DNA of 64,000 nucleotides. Origin: Ascarosepion bandense. Taxonomy: Eukaryota; Mollusca; Cephalopoda; Sepiida; Sepiidae. Of this stretch, positions 1-10,239 are shown in pieces. The position numbers were made by a program, and so were the translations under genes. Positions within the stretch are counted from its first letter, which is position 1. Each line of letters starts with the position of its first letter. The notes below the pieces were generated by a model. It had not been told where the DNA came from. It did no database searches and saw only the letters and a program-made list of their open reading frames with translations. The stretch is taken from assembly GCA_037127315.1 (NCBI GenBank), contig JBBBDQ010000346.1:6596501-6660500 (forward strand), read 5' to 3'.

Positions 1-235
1 GCAAAGGCGTTCGACAAAATACAACTCAAGAACTTGATAGAGATGCTCGACAACCTCGACATTTTCGGAAAATACGGTAGGATAATCAAGAATTTATATT
101 GGCAGCAAACCACTTGTGTACGGATAGGAAGGGAACTCAGCAGTTATGCAAAAATACGAAGAGGCGTAAGACAATGATATGTTTTCCAACCGGATCTTTT
201 CAACCTTTTTGCCAGAATTCGTCATTGGCGGCCAC
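1..235 (+). mobile_element. RTE-type LINE, left part of a split copy
   Basis: The frame starting at base 1 reads the reverse-transcriptase block beginning AKAFDKIQ, followed by a stretch ending RGVRQ and a stop where family members continue. Bases 185-240 continue in RTE sequence (PDLFNL, then VIGGHTL). The copy is interrupted near 236 by a different LINE and resumes near 1009. It is dead: there is an in-frame stop after RGVRQ, and the copy is cut at the window edge. The RTE clade call rests on resemblance to invertebrate RTE-like ORFs; it was not tested by a phylogeny. Confidence 0.75.
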
Positions 236-1008
236 ACTCTTCTGATCTCAAATGGAACCACTACATTGAGTCCATAGCTAAATTCACTGCTAAGAAGGTT
301 TGGTCACTGTGTCGGGCCAGGATGTTTTCACGCTTGAATCCATCTTGCATATATACAAATCAACCATTCGTCCGTGCATGGAATACTGCTGCCATATATG
401 ATCAGGCGCCCCTGTTGTTCATCTCAGTGTTCTCGACAGGCTCCAAAGGAGAATCAGTAATGTGATAGGTACTGACTTGGCGGCTCGACTACAGCCACTT
501 CCCTACCGACGAGATGTGGCCTCCCTTTGTCTGTTCTATAAATACTTTCATGGCTTCTGCTCCAACGAACTCGTCACTGGTGCCTCAGCAACAGGTGTTT
601 ACTCGTGCAACCAGCCTGGGAACTGGGTCCCAACCATTCACAGTTAGATTAACCAAATGCAGACGACAATTCTACTCCTGCAGATTCTTCTCTCGCACTT
701 CTCGCCTGTGGAACTCGCTTCCATATTCTTGCTTTCCTGAAGGCTACAACCTCCAGGAATTTAAATGCAATGTCAATACTCATCTATTAACCACTTGACT
801 GGTTCTTTCACCACCCCGTATATCCTTTCCTTTCTCTCCACCTTTGCAACTGTCATCACACCTGTATTCCCATCCTTCTCTTGCTCCTTTCTAACTGGTT
901 CGTCTTCCTCTTCACTCTCTTCTACTTAATCTTTTTACTCTTATGTAGCCCCCTGCACACCAGTGGCATTACTGCCTCGGGGTGATACGATAAAAAAAAT
1001 AATAAAAA
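236..1008 (+). mobile_element. Jockey-group LINE, 3' fragment inserted in the RTE copy
   Basis: The fragment begins with the post-RT block (SDLKWNHYIES) and continues with the C-terminal domain typical of this family in the window (VASLCLFYKYFHGFCS, then LWNSLPYSCFP, with LQEFKCNVN before the stop near 798). The 3' UTR ends with the family signature (cccctgcacaccagtggc, then cggggtgatacgat) and an A-rich tail at about 985-1008. One frame shift separates bases 462-647 from 514-798. It is a 5'-truncated insertion in the same orientation as its host LINE. Confidence 0.75.
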
Positions 1009-1800
1009 AACATACTCGGATGACATGGTGCTGATAGCATACACGGAAAAGAAAATGCGGGATCTTTTACAGAAGTTAGCAAAAGGAAGTGGAAAGGACT
1101 GAGCATGAACCTCAAGAAAACTGAATGTATAGTCATCAGCAAAAAGAGGAGCCCAATATGCCAACTGCAAGTCGGAGAAACTAAAATAAAGCAAGTAAAA
1201 AAATTCAAATACGTGGGAAGTATTTTGACAGAAGATGAAAAGTGTGATATGGAGGTTCAAAGACGCATTGGCATGGCCAATGACGCATTTCAGAAGCTAA
1301 ATATAGTACTGAAAGACAGAAAAATTTCATTAAAAACAGACAGAGAATGCTGGATTGATATGTGATATCTGTTCTTCTGTATAGTAGTGAATACTGGACG
1401 ATCTTTTCAAAAATGAAGGAGAGGCTTTAGGTAGCAGAAATATGATTTCACAGAAGCCTGCTGATGATACCATGGACGGAGCACGTGTGCAAGGATGAGG
1501 TGTTGCAAAGTATGCAAACGAGATGAAGACTGATACTAAATATCAGGAAGAGACAAATGAGAATCCTGGGACACGTAATGAGGAATGAGGGCCGGGAGAA
1601 CCTAATACCAGCGGGTCGGATAAATGGAAGGAGAGACAGAGGAAAGCAGCGCGAGACGCACTTGTTAAACCTGAGCAAATGATTGGCGAAGCAGGGCTTA
1701 GAAGTGATACCAAGAGAAAAAATACTGAGAGCGACAAGAGACAGAGCCAAATGGAAGTCCATGATCTCCTACGTTCTGAAGGAACACGGCACATGAAGAA
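1009..1800 (+). mobile_element. RTE-type LINE, right part of the split copy
   Basis: The sequence resumes at the catalytic block as YSDDMVLIAYTEKKM, where family copies have YADD, so the first Ala is Ser. It continues through KTECIVISKKRSPICQLQVG, KFKYVGSILTEDEKCD, the C-terminal FLGH-like block and the 3' end (cggcacatgaagaagaag). Several frame changes and stops occur after 1362, so it is a pseudogene. Together with bases 1-235 it forms one element split by the 236-1008 insertion, with roughly a dozen bases of the host element missing at the junction. Confidence 0.75.
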
Positions 1801-1802
1801 GA

Positions 1803-2170
1803 AGAATTCTAAAAAAATATTTTAAAAGCGATATTTTGAAAGAGATATTTTAAAAGATATCTTAAAAAAGAGATATTTTCAGATATATTTTGAAAGAGAT
1901 ATTTTAAAAGATATTTAAACGTTATATTTCAAAGAGATATTTTTAAAAATATATTTTAAAAGCAACTTTTTAAAAGAGATATTTTAAACGAGATATTTTA
2001 AAGGAAATATTTAAAAAAATTTAAAAGAGATATTTTGAATAAGATATTTTAAAAGATATTTTAAAAGGTACATTTGAAAGAAATATTTAAAAAAAGATAT
2101 TTTGAAATCGATATTTTAAAAGCGACATTTAAAAGAGATATTTAAAAGAGATATCTTAATAGTGACATTT
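1803..2170. repeat. AT-rich tandem repeat, gatattttaaaag type
   Basis: About 25 imprecise copies of a 12-18 bp unit close to agagatattttaaaa follow the LINE 3' end directly. Unit length varies and the copies are diverged. No coding potential is seen. Confidence 0.85.
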
Positions 2171-2269
2171 CAAAAATCTCTGAGAGTTATAAAAGTATGA
2201 ATCAAAAAGTAATGTTGAGCTTTAGGGATTTGTTTTTTTTATGAATCTGAAAAAAATATTGTTTAAAAA

Positions 2270-2569
2270 TTAAACATTTTCATGGATTATCTTTTTATTC
2301 AGTTTTGAAACTACTATAAAAAGTAATGTCTTTGAGGCGATTCTTGGTGAAACCCCTCCCTGATTAACTATGTCTTCATGGGTGTAGCCATACCCAACAC
2401 ACTTGGTCAATTGCGTGTTGGTGAGGCTATTTATCTCATAGTTCGGGGGATGGCCGTAGACTTCACTAAGATAAAACGTCATATAATAAGTGCCACCAGA
2501 CATATTCAGGCAAGAATAGGGATATTTAAATGATAAAATATATCTCAGCAAGTCGACATTTAATGACAA
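2270..2569 (-). other. Unrecognised 99-codon open frame
   Basis: This is an open frame in otherwise featureless DNA (2171-2572). It begins MSLNVDLLRYILS and includes an internal MSGGTYYMTFYLSEVYG stretch. I recognise no domain, signal peptide or transposase motif, and no splice sites or poly(A) context argue for it. Chance or a decayed repeat is more likely than a gene. Confidence 0.15.
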
Positions 2570-2572
2570 ATA

Positions 2573-2712
2573 TGGACACTTCGACGTTGGGTAATGTTTA
2601 ACAAACTTTTCTCGCTACATCGATTTCGGCTGAATAGTGAGCTTCATCCTCACTGTGTGCTTCTTAATCTTATACTTTTTCCACAGCTAAGCTAGGCTTA
2701 GTAAAACAATAC
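2573..2712 (+). mobile_element. tRNA-derived SINE, family B
   Basis: The tRNA-like head (cacttcgacgttgggtaatg, with tgagcttcatcctcactg as a B-box-like segment) is followed by the family body (ttatactttttccacagcta, then gctaggcttagt). Similar copies lie at 5297 and 34388-34625. Confidence 0.55.
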
Positions 2713-3447
2713 AGTTGCAAATATCAGACACTCAGGATATAATATGATGTGTTTCGTGGGGTCAGTTCTTTAGAGGCCAGAGCTACAACATAAACAACAA
2801 ACAATTCTCTCTTTTTCCCCTCACTTTATTATAAGAGGCGGTAGTTGTTGTATCGTTTCTCGGGGAAATTGAGAAACATAAGCTATAATTTCTTGCCTTA
2901 GCGAGAAATCTAGGTACGTGAGGCGTGCTGAGCATTTGAATTCTTGCAGTCGTTTCCCTGCCTCCGCGCCATTTTGATCTTATTCCAAAACATAAACGAA
3001 ACCAATCCATCACCGCCAGAAGTCTATGATCCCCGGAGTCTTCCAATCAATATTTTATCGTTCTGAGGCAGCCTATGCATTCTATAACTGTAGAGAATGT
3101 AGAGGCTAAAACAACAATGTTTGGGTATTGTCAGTCTTATTAATTCAACAATTATAATAATAATTTATCATAGAAATTCATTAAAATATCAGGGATTCTG
3201 TCACTGTGCTAAATGAAACAAGAATATTCAGCAGTGGTAATTTATCAATCAATTCTTTTGAAATAAAATCAAATATCGAATTCAATCTCTAAAATAATCC
3301 TTATTTTATTCGTTGAGAAGTTGACACAAGATTTGAACTTCACTGGATATTACACACCGTATTCCCAAGAATGGTTGAATGCAACTCCATTTAAAATATG
3401 AGTGAATGCGGCGAGGAAACTCAAGACCAACTACTTCTTTCAAAGCT
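2713..3447. other. Apparently unique sequence
   Basis: There is no recognisable repeat or gene. A minus-strand open frame at 2783-3046 (87 codons) has no motif I know. The left edge of the candidate terminal exon and its 3' UTR occupies about 3300-3447. Confidence 0.4.
3305..3310 (-). other. Canonical poly(A) signal AATAAA
   Basis: AATAAA on the minus strand lies 138 bases downstream of the stop codon of the candidate terminal exon at 3448-3558. Confidence 0.4.
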
Positions 3448-3558
3448 TTATAGTCGACCTGTCATGTGATCACTGGAAATATTCAATTCTTGTTTCAGCT
3501 TGCAACGATATTCCAAATTTTTCAAACTTTCAAGGATTACAGAATTCACTTTCACCAT
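3448..3558 (-). CDS. Candidate 3'-terminal exon, gene unknown
   Basis: On the minus strand a good acceptor (ttctcgtttttcag) opens directly into 37 codons starting MVKVNSVILESLKNLEYR and ending GRL-stop, if the intron phase is 0. An AATAAA follows 138 bases later. Acceptor, open frame, stop and poly(A) signal in that order suggest a last coding exon. No partner exon was identified, and no protein family was recognised. Joined in phase 1 to the GPx exon at 32276-32519 it would give only ten residues before a stop, so an alternative GPx end is possible but not favoured. It could also be chance. Confidence 0.3.
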   Translation of the reverse strand: MVKVNSVILESLKNLEYRCKLKQELNISSDHMTGRL

Positions 3559-3652
3559 CTGAAAAACGAGAATAATTTAAAATTAATTTGTATTATATGT
3601 ATTCACATACAAAAACAAACACTTTATTAACGTTTCAATTTGTTTATTAATT

Positions 3653-4378
3653 TAACAATAAAAAATAAAAATAAAAGGACTACAAATAAACTGCAAGAAA
3701 ACCAAATGCATGGTCATCAGCAAAAAGAGCAGCCCAAAATGCCAAATACAGGTGGAGGATACTAGAATCAAACAAGTACAAAAATTTAAATATCTAGGAA
3801 GCGTTCTAACAGGAGATGAAAAGTGCGACACAGGGATCCGAAGATAAATTGGCATAGCAAAGGACGCGTTCCAGAAGCTGAGTAAAGTACTAACACACAG
3901 GAAAATTTCACTAGGAACAAAGAAGGGAGTGCTAGATTGCTATGTGATGTCAGTTATTCAATACTTCAATACGGCAGAGAATGTTGGACAATATCATCGA
4001 AGATGAAGGAAAAACTTGAAGCAGCGGAAATCTAGTTCTACCGAAGGATGCTGTGGATACCATGGACCGAGCATGTCAGCAATAATGAAGTGTTGGAAAG
4101 AATGGCAACGATAAGAAAATTAATAGTGAGCATCAGGAAGAGACAACTAAAGTTCCTGGGTCATGCAATGAGGAAGGAGCTCTTGGAGAACCTGATACTG
4201 ACAGGCCAGATAGAGAGAAAAAGAGACAGAAAAAGGCAGCGGATAACACATTTGAAGGGCCTGAGCAGGTGGATGACAGAACGGGGGTTGCCTGATGTAA
4301 GAGCCAGCAGGGATAGGGAGACGTGGAAAGCCATGATCGCCTACGTCCTGAAAGGATAGGGCACATAGAACAAGAAGA
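3653..4378 (+). mobile_element. RTE-type LINE, 5'-truncated
   Basis: The copy covers the post-YADD part of RT and the C-terminal domain (KTKCMVISKKSSPKCQIQVE, KFKYLGSVLTGDEKCD, then MLWIPWTEHVSNNEVLERM and RKRQLKFLGHAMRKE) to the 3' end (gggcacatagaacaagaaga). The last 103 codons (4048-4359) are uninterrupted; upstream there are stops and an indel near 3960. It is non-functional. Confidence 0.8.
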
Positions 4379-4652
4379 TATCTTTCAAGAACGTCAACTA
4401 TGATCACAAGCACAATGTAGTAACCGCGTTCAGAAAATAAAAAATATTCTTATAAGTCTAGATACATACATAAATAAAACTCCATAAACTCAGATAAAAA
4501 TGCAAAAATCATCCTTGATAATCATCCATAGCCAAAGGCGCTCCTACATACAGAACATTCGAACAATTTTCCTTACTTTATGTACAGAAAAAAATGCGAA
4601 CACAAGAAAAATTAAATATGGAACTTAACCGCAGTACTTTTAACGAAACTTG
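4379..4652. other. Unannotated spacer
   Basis: This is AT-rich sequence between the LINE and the SINE pair. Nothing is recognised in it. Confidence 0.4.
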
Positions 4653-4955
4653 TATGTGCGTCGTGGCGCAGTGGATATTAACTCAGAACGAGAAATCGAA
4701 TAGCCTAGTTCAAAGTATATTTGAATTCGTTGCATTCACTTACGCACAAGTAATCTTGGGGAAGTTATTAATCCGTCTCTTTTCTCCAGCTATGGGTTAA
4801 ATAACAAGACATTTTAGGTTCTATAGCCTAATTTAGCAACCAATCTACTGAAAAATGCAATACAAACTATTGCAGGAAAATCTGCCAAATCAGTCATATC
4901 TCTTTCGAAACATAATCGCTAAAGTGTGTATCACATATGGCAATTCAGTCTGTTG
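4653..4955 (+). mobile_element. tRNA-derived SINE family A, full length
   Basis: The head has an A-box-like tgtggcgcagtgg segment (here gtcgtggcgcagtggat). The body (cattcacttacgcac, then taatccgtctcttttctcc and atgggttaaataacaag) and the tail (gtgtatcacatatggca) match at least ten other copies in the window. It is the left half of a tail-to-tail inverted pair with the next copy. Confidence 0.85.
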
Positions 4956-4957
4956 AG

Positions 4958-5256
4958 TGCCATAGGTGATACACGCTTGGTTGATCATGTCTCGAAATAG
5001 ACATGACTGGCCGGGCAGAAGATTATCCCGCAGTAGGTTGACATTGCTTTCTGCCGTAGACTGGTCGCCAGCCAAAGCTCTAGAACGCAATCTGCCCTAT
5101 TATTTAACCCATAACTGGAGGGAAGAGACGGATTATTATCTTTCCTAAGGGTATTTGTGCGTAAGTGAAAGCAATGAATTCAGCTGGAATTTGAACTCGG
5201 CTCCCCGATTTGTCGTTCCAAAGCGATACCCACTGTACCACAATGCACATCCATAT
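4958..5256 (-). mobile_element. tRNA-derived SINE family A, inverted partner
   Basis: This is a minus-strand copy of the same family. On the plus strand it reads tail first (gatacacgcttggttgatc), then the body (acccataactggagggaag), then the tRNA-like head complement (ccactgtaccacaatgcaca). It lies two bases from the plus copy, making an imperfect inverted repeat with arms of about 300 bp. Confidence 0.85.
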
Positions 5257-5296
5257 GGCATTTAACTGACATATATATAGAGAGAGAAAGTGGGGT

Positions 5297-5430
5297 ACCT
5301 CGAGATGGTGTAATAGTAAGCAAGCTTGTCTTGGTAGAAGCATTGCAGCTGAGTAGTGAGTTCGATCCTCACTGGGTGTCCCATACTTTCGGCTTTGTAC
5401 CACATCTAAGCTGCGCTTAGAGAATCACTA
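5297..5430 (+). mobile_element. tRNA-derived SINE, family B
   Basis: The head is ctcgagatggtgtaatagta with B box gagttcgatcctcac. The body (ccatactttcggctttgtac, then catctaagctgcgcttag) is shared with the copies at 2573 and 34388. Confidence 0.75.
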
Positions 5431-5636
5431 TATATAGAGAGTGATGGGTAAATTTTCGCCATTTTATATGTTAAATTTCGCGCGGGAGAGTTGTATGTTT
5501 TTGATTTTGTCAGCAACATATTAGGGTCAGTTTGGCATCGTCTGTACCAAAAAAGAGCACCATGACGCAATTCACTGTAGTACTTGACATTCATGCCTGA
5601 AGCTCCAATATGAACACTTAAGATTGGTTGGTTGTT
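5431..5636. other. Unrecognised spacer
   Basis: A minus-strand open frame of 62 codons lies here (5406-5594, overlapping the SINE). No family is recognised. Confidence 0.3.
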
Positions 5637-6117
5637 TTTTTTTATGGTATATCAACCTCGGCGGGTCATTTATTACCAACTAAATTTTATTTATTTATTA
5701 CAGGTAATACCTTTTCTTTTTAACAATTTATTGTTGTTTTTATATAAGTTTTGTGTCTAGTAATACATTTTTCTTTTCGAGTATGAAGATTTATTTGGAT
5801 TTGTTTTTGAGGGCATGGTTCCCAAGTCCTATCCTTGTTATTTAACCCATAACTGGAGGGAAGAGACGGATTAATACCTTTCCCAAGGGTACCAGTGCTT
5901 AAGTGAATGCAAGGTATTCAACTGGAATTCGAACTCGGCTCACCAATTTCTATTTCCGAGCCGATATCCACTGCACCACAACGCACATCCGTCAATAAAC
6001 ACTTACAGCACCTGGTATCCCCAAGCGGTCACCCATCTAGGTACTGACCAGTCTCAACGTTGATTAACTTTGGTGATCGAGCGAGAATGGGTGTATTCAA
6101 CGTGATAGGCCGTAAAC
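5637..6117 (-). mobile_element. 5S rRNA-tRNA composite SINE, full length
   Basis: Read on the minus strand from 6117, the element starts with about 115 bp close to 5S rRNA, including the internal promoter (ccaaagttaatcaacgttga, then tagatgggtgaccgcttggg and ataccaggtgctgtaa). A short linker (gtgtttattgacggatg) leads into a family-A tRNA-like head and then a unique 3' region of about 190 bp ending near ccgccgaggttgatatacca. The same order, linker and tail occur at 19161-19650, which fixes it as one composite family rather than a chance insertion. Confidence 0.85.
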
Positions 6118-6179
6118 GATCATTTAAGAGTTTTGGGTGATAATCTGAGGACAAACCAATGGGTTTGGTAAGAGTTGGT

Positions 6180-6665
6180 TGGTATATCCAGTCAACATTT
6201 TCGTGTTTGGACTGATTATTGGCGACTTCATGCAGCCATTCATTTTTACACAGGGCCTCAGACTCAAAACGGAGGCCTACATCAAGTACTTTGAGGAGGT
6301 AGGGCTACCCTGTGTCAACAGGGTGGGTGATTGAAGACCTTATGTCTGGCACTCTTCCCAATGCCACAAAAGAGTAGAAACCAGTCATGATTCTCAAACA
6401 ATTTGGCGACTACATCACCCCTTACATCTCCCAAGAGATAACTCCCAAGACTATTACCACCTTGATTATCACGGGTTGGGCATATTTAAGCAAGATACCA
6501 GCAAAACCCCTTGTAGCACCAAAGATTAACTTTAGGTAAAGATTATGGCAGAGTTCAGCAACTTAAAGAAAGAGACTTTATTAAGACATGTAGAAGATTC
6601 CAAAGTCGTCTGGAGGCAGTAGTTGAAGCAACTAGGAATTATCTAAACTTATTTATAAATGGAAC
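6180..6665 (+). pseudogene. Decayed Tc1/mariner-superfamily transposase, maT-like
   Basis: Translating across frames gives ordered transposase blocks: VNIFVFGLIIGDFMQPFIF, QGLRLKTEAYIKYFEEVG, RPYVW, a proline-rich stretch degraded at the position of the third catalytic Asp, KTPCSTKD, and the C-terminus CRRFQSRLEAVVEA. The order and wording match transposases of the maT (DD37D) type. The catalytic aspartates are not intact and there are several frame changes and stops. Only the C-terminal half is present; no terminal repeats were identified, and a GT microsatellite starts at once downstream. Confidence 0.7.
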
Positions 6666-6666
6666 T

Positions 6667-6667
<1 letters not shown>

Positions 6668-6722
<55 letters not shown>
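6668..6722. repeat. (GT)n microsatellite
   Basis: There are about 27 uninterrupted GT units, at the start of a Helitron-like repeat unit. Confidence 0.95.
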
Positions 6723-6723
<1 letters not shown>

Positions 6724-7254
6724 TTAAAAATTTACACAGTTGTACTATAAGCGTCTGCGAGTGTTCTTAACTAGGTTTTGTGTCAAGGTACCCCCGATAA
6801 ATATCGAAATCGATAATCGAAAAAATAGGGTTATAGAAGGAGTGGTCCGATTTTAATCAAATTTGATATACTCATAGACAAAGACATAAGAAACGATATT
6901 CAGAAGTTTCAAGGTTGCAGTTCTATCCTTGGATGACTTATTTGACTCCAATATTGGAAATCGATACCCCGATATTCTACCGGGTCTGATCAAAATCAGT
7001 TTTTCAGCTCTTTTATTTTAGTTTTTCTTTCAGGTTTGGCTCTAAGTAGGTATAATTGTAGTTCCTAGTCTCAGCCATGATACCATTTACTCAGAGAATT
7101 AATTTAGCCTTCAAAATTCAGTTTACGACCAAAAAACTTATTTGATATCGATACCAAGAAATCAAAGTTTGACTTACATCCATTCATTTTTCTTTCATTC
7201 TACAGTTTTGCTTTAACTGGAAACAACTACTGCTTTTTAGTTTTTCGCGCCAAC
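6723..7254 (+). mobile_element. Helitron-like non-autonomous repeat
   Basis: It shares long stretches (aaatttacacagttgtacta, then ttatagaaggagtggtccga and tctcagccatgataccattt) with 28945-29475 and 32640-33130. Those copies end in a hairpin plus a CTAG-like terminus, hence the Helitron-like call. Here the 3' end is missing: a LINE begins near 7255. Confidence 0.55.
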
Positions 7255-9040
7255 ATAAATCGTCCAAACCTATCTGCGTTTCCTTCACAAATATACGAGG
7301 TATTCGCAGTAACTTTAATAGTGTAGAATCATTCTTTCTAACTAACTCACCCGATATCTTAGCTATATGTGAGACTAACCTTGACCCTTCTATACCCTCT
7401 TCGGAGCTCTTCGTTCCTGGTTACCTTCCCCTCTTCAGGAAGGACTCCAATGTCGATATGCATGGGCTTGGTGTTTATGTCAGCGAACAACTCCCCCTAG
7501 CCAGGGTCACATCTCTTGAAGCCATGGATCATTCCTTCATATGCTTCCGTCTCTCACTTCTAAGCTCGGTTAGCTATCTCTTCTTCCTCTACCGCTCCCC
7601 CCTGCTCTGACTGTACGTTACTTGATTGCATCTCTACTAATATCGACAGGGCCATTTCTTCTCACCCATCTGCCCATATATTTGTGTTTGGCGATTTTAA
7701 CGCCCACCACACCAAGTGGCTTGAAAACTCAACCACCGACCTTGGTGGGATCCGCACCATGTATTTTTCAATAACCCAAGCTCTAACGCAAGTGGTGGAC
7801 TTCCCCACGCGTTTCTCTAATAACCCTAACGGAAGGGACTCTTTACTCGACCTTTGCTTTCCCTCCATCCCAGACTCCTGCACTACCAGGCAACTCTGCA
7901 CCCCCCCGGAAACTCTGACCACGCCGTAGTCTCCGTAAACATCTCAATCCGCGCTAACTCTACTCAAGAAAACCAGACCAGCAGAATATCATACTGCTAC
8001 CAGAGAGCAGACTGGGACTCGTTCCGAGACTTCCTCTGCGACGTCCCCTGGAACAACGTCTTCCATCTTCCTGTCGAAGACTGTGCCTGTCTCCTCTTGG
8101 GTTAAGGCTGGCATCGATGCTTTTATCCCGGCCAGGAAATTCCAACTAAAATCAAATTCGTCCCCCTGGTTCTCACCCGCTTGCTCGGCCGCCATTGCCC
8201 ACCGGAACCATTTCTTCCGGCTCTATAGAAGCTGCTCGTCGAACCAAAACAGGCGCCTTTTAGGCTCAGCACGGAACAAGTGTAAAAAAAGTACTGAACG
8301 AAGCTTAGAGGGCGTTTGCTACCAGAATTAGGCAACGCATAGCAACCTCTAAGTTTGGCTCCAAAGATTACTGGCGTCTCTGCAAAAGCGTGCTCAACAA
8401 GAACAAGACTTCAATACCACCACTAATCAATGAGTTTGAAGTTCTCACCTACCCAGCGGACAAGGCTGAATGCTTTGCCCGTAGATTCTCCACCAATTCG
8501 ATACTGGACTCGTTAAAAATACCTACACCAGACTTCCCACCCAGAACTAAGGCTCAACTAAATAACGTCCACATTACACCCTCGCTGGTCGCCAAGATAA
8601 TTGCACAACTTGACCCACACAAAGCAAGCGGCGGTGACGGAATCCCAGTCAGAGTACTGAAGAAATGTGCCCCAGAACTCTCCTCTGTCCTCTCTAAACT
8701 CTACAACCTCTGCCTATCTGCTTCCTGCTTTCCTGCCTGTTGGAAGTCCTCCTGTGTAGTTCCTATATTTAAGAATTCTGGTGAACCCTCAGACCCCGCC
8801 AATTACCGTCCTATTAGTCTCCTTCCGATCTTTGGCAAAGTTTTCGAAGCCATTATCAACGCCGAGGTGATTCAGCATCTCACGGCCAACAGGCTTCTCT
8901 CTGACAAACAGTACGGGTTTCGCTTCACCAGGTCTAATGCTGATATGCTAACGACCATTACCGAGTACATATACCGGGCACTTGACAAGAATGGAGAAGC
9001 CCGAACCGTTGCCTTGGATATCTCCAAAGTGTTCGACAGG
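7255..9040 (+). mobile_element. Jockey-group LINE, endonuclease to RT, 3'-truncated
   Basis: The conceptual product starts in the APE-type endonuclease (SFTNIRGIRSN, then AICETNLDPSIPSSEL and GLGVYVSEQLPL), continues with FGDFNAHHTKWLEN and NPNGRDSLLDLCF, then reaches the RT (LDPHKASGGDGIPVRVLKK, PANYRPISLLPIFGKVFEA and SDKQYGFRFTRS). It stops at the RT block DISKVFDR, where RTE sequence begins. Frame changes occur near 7610, 7920 and 8330; the part at 8390-9076 is open for 228 codons, the last of them in RTE sequence. YADD and everything downstream are absent. Confidence 0.85.
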
Positions 9041-10210
9041 GCAGCAAGTCTATTGTGTACGGATGTGTACGGATAGGAAGTGAATTCAGCTGGTATAGAA
9101 AATAGAAAAGGGTGTAAGACAGATAATCAGATCTACTGAATTATACAGCGAAAGAATTCTTGCCATATTAGCGACCACAATTTCAACAATGTAAGATACG
9201 CGGATGATAAGATGCTGATAGCAGTCACAGAAAGGAAAATGCAGAATATCCTACAGAAAATAGCAAAAGAAAGCGAAAAGAAGGAACTGAGCAAAAATTT
9301 CAGGAAAACTGAATGTATAGTCATTAGCAAAATGAAGACCCCAAGATGTCAACTACAGGTCGGAGAAACTAAATTAAAACAAGTAAAGAAATTTAAATAC
9401 CTGTAAGTATTCTGGCCGAAGATAAAAGACGCGGCATTGAGATCCAAAGACGCATTGGCATGGCCAAGGACGCATTTCAAAAGACAGGAAATCTCTTTGG
9501 AAACAAAGAAAAAAGTGTTGGATTGCTATGTTATATCAGTCTTTCTGTGTGGAAGAGAATGCTAGACGATCTCCTCAAGGATGAAGGAGAAGCTTGAGGC
9601 AGCAGAAAAATGGTTTTACAGAAGGATGCTGTGCATGGCATGGACTGACCACTTGAGCAACGACTAGGTGTTGGATAGAATGCAAACGAGAAGAAAACTC
9701 ATACTTAACATCAGCAAGAGTCAGATAATGTTCCTGGGACACGTAATGAAGAAGGAGAGCCAGGAGAATTTAATACTCACAGGATGGATAGAAGGAAAGA
9801 GAGACAGAGTATAGCAGCGCCAAACATACTTAATAGGCCTGAACAATGGATGGCGACGCTAGGTTTGGGAGAGATACCAAGAGGTAAAATTTTGAGAGCT
9901 ACAAGAGACGTGGAAGTCCATGATCGCCTACGTTCTGAAGGGACGGGGTACATGAAGAAGAATGGATATCGGAGGGGTTTGGGAGAGATACCAAGAAGAA
10001 AAATTTTGAGAGCGACAAGAGACAAAGCCAAGTTGAATTTCATTATCGCCTACATCCTGAAGGGACACGGTACATGAAAAAGAAGGATGGATGTCGGAGA
10101 AAGGTTTAGGAGAGATACCAAGAAGAAACATTTTGAGATCGATAAGAGAGAGCCACGTGGAAGTCCATGATCGCCTACGTTCTGAAGGGACACGGCAAAT
10201 GAAGAAGATT
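9041..10210 (+). mobile_element. RTE-type LINE with triplicated 3' end
   Basis: The copy starts just after the point where the Jockey-group LINE breaks off, at the RTE sequence for a WQQ-type block (ggcagcaagtc, then gtacggataggaag). It continues through YADDKMLIAVTERKM, ISKMKTPRCQLQVGETKLK and the C-terminal domain. The final segment (gggagagataccaagaa to acggnacatgaagaag) is present three times in tandem at about 9865-9955, 9977-10080 and 10105-10205. Many indels make it non-coding. Confidence 0.8.
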
Positions 10211-10239
10211 TTCAAATTTCCTTGGTTGCTATGTCACAA

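Noticed and set aside
6003..6117. 5S rRNA gene
   Set aside because: The sequence is 5S-like but diverged, and is always joined to a tRNA-like SINE body, so it is a SINE head and not a 5S gene.
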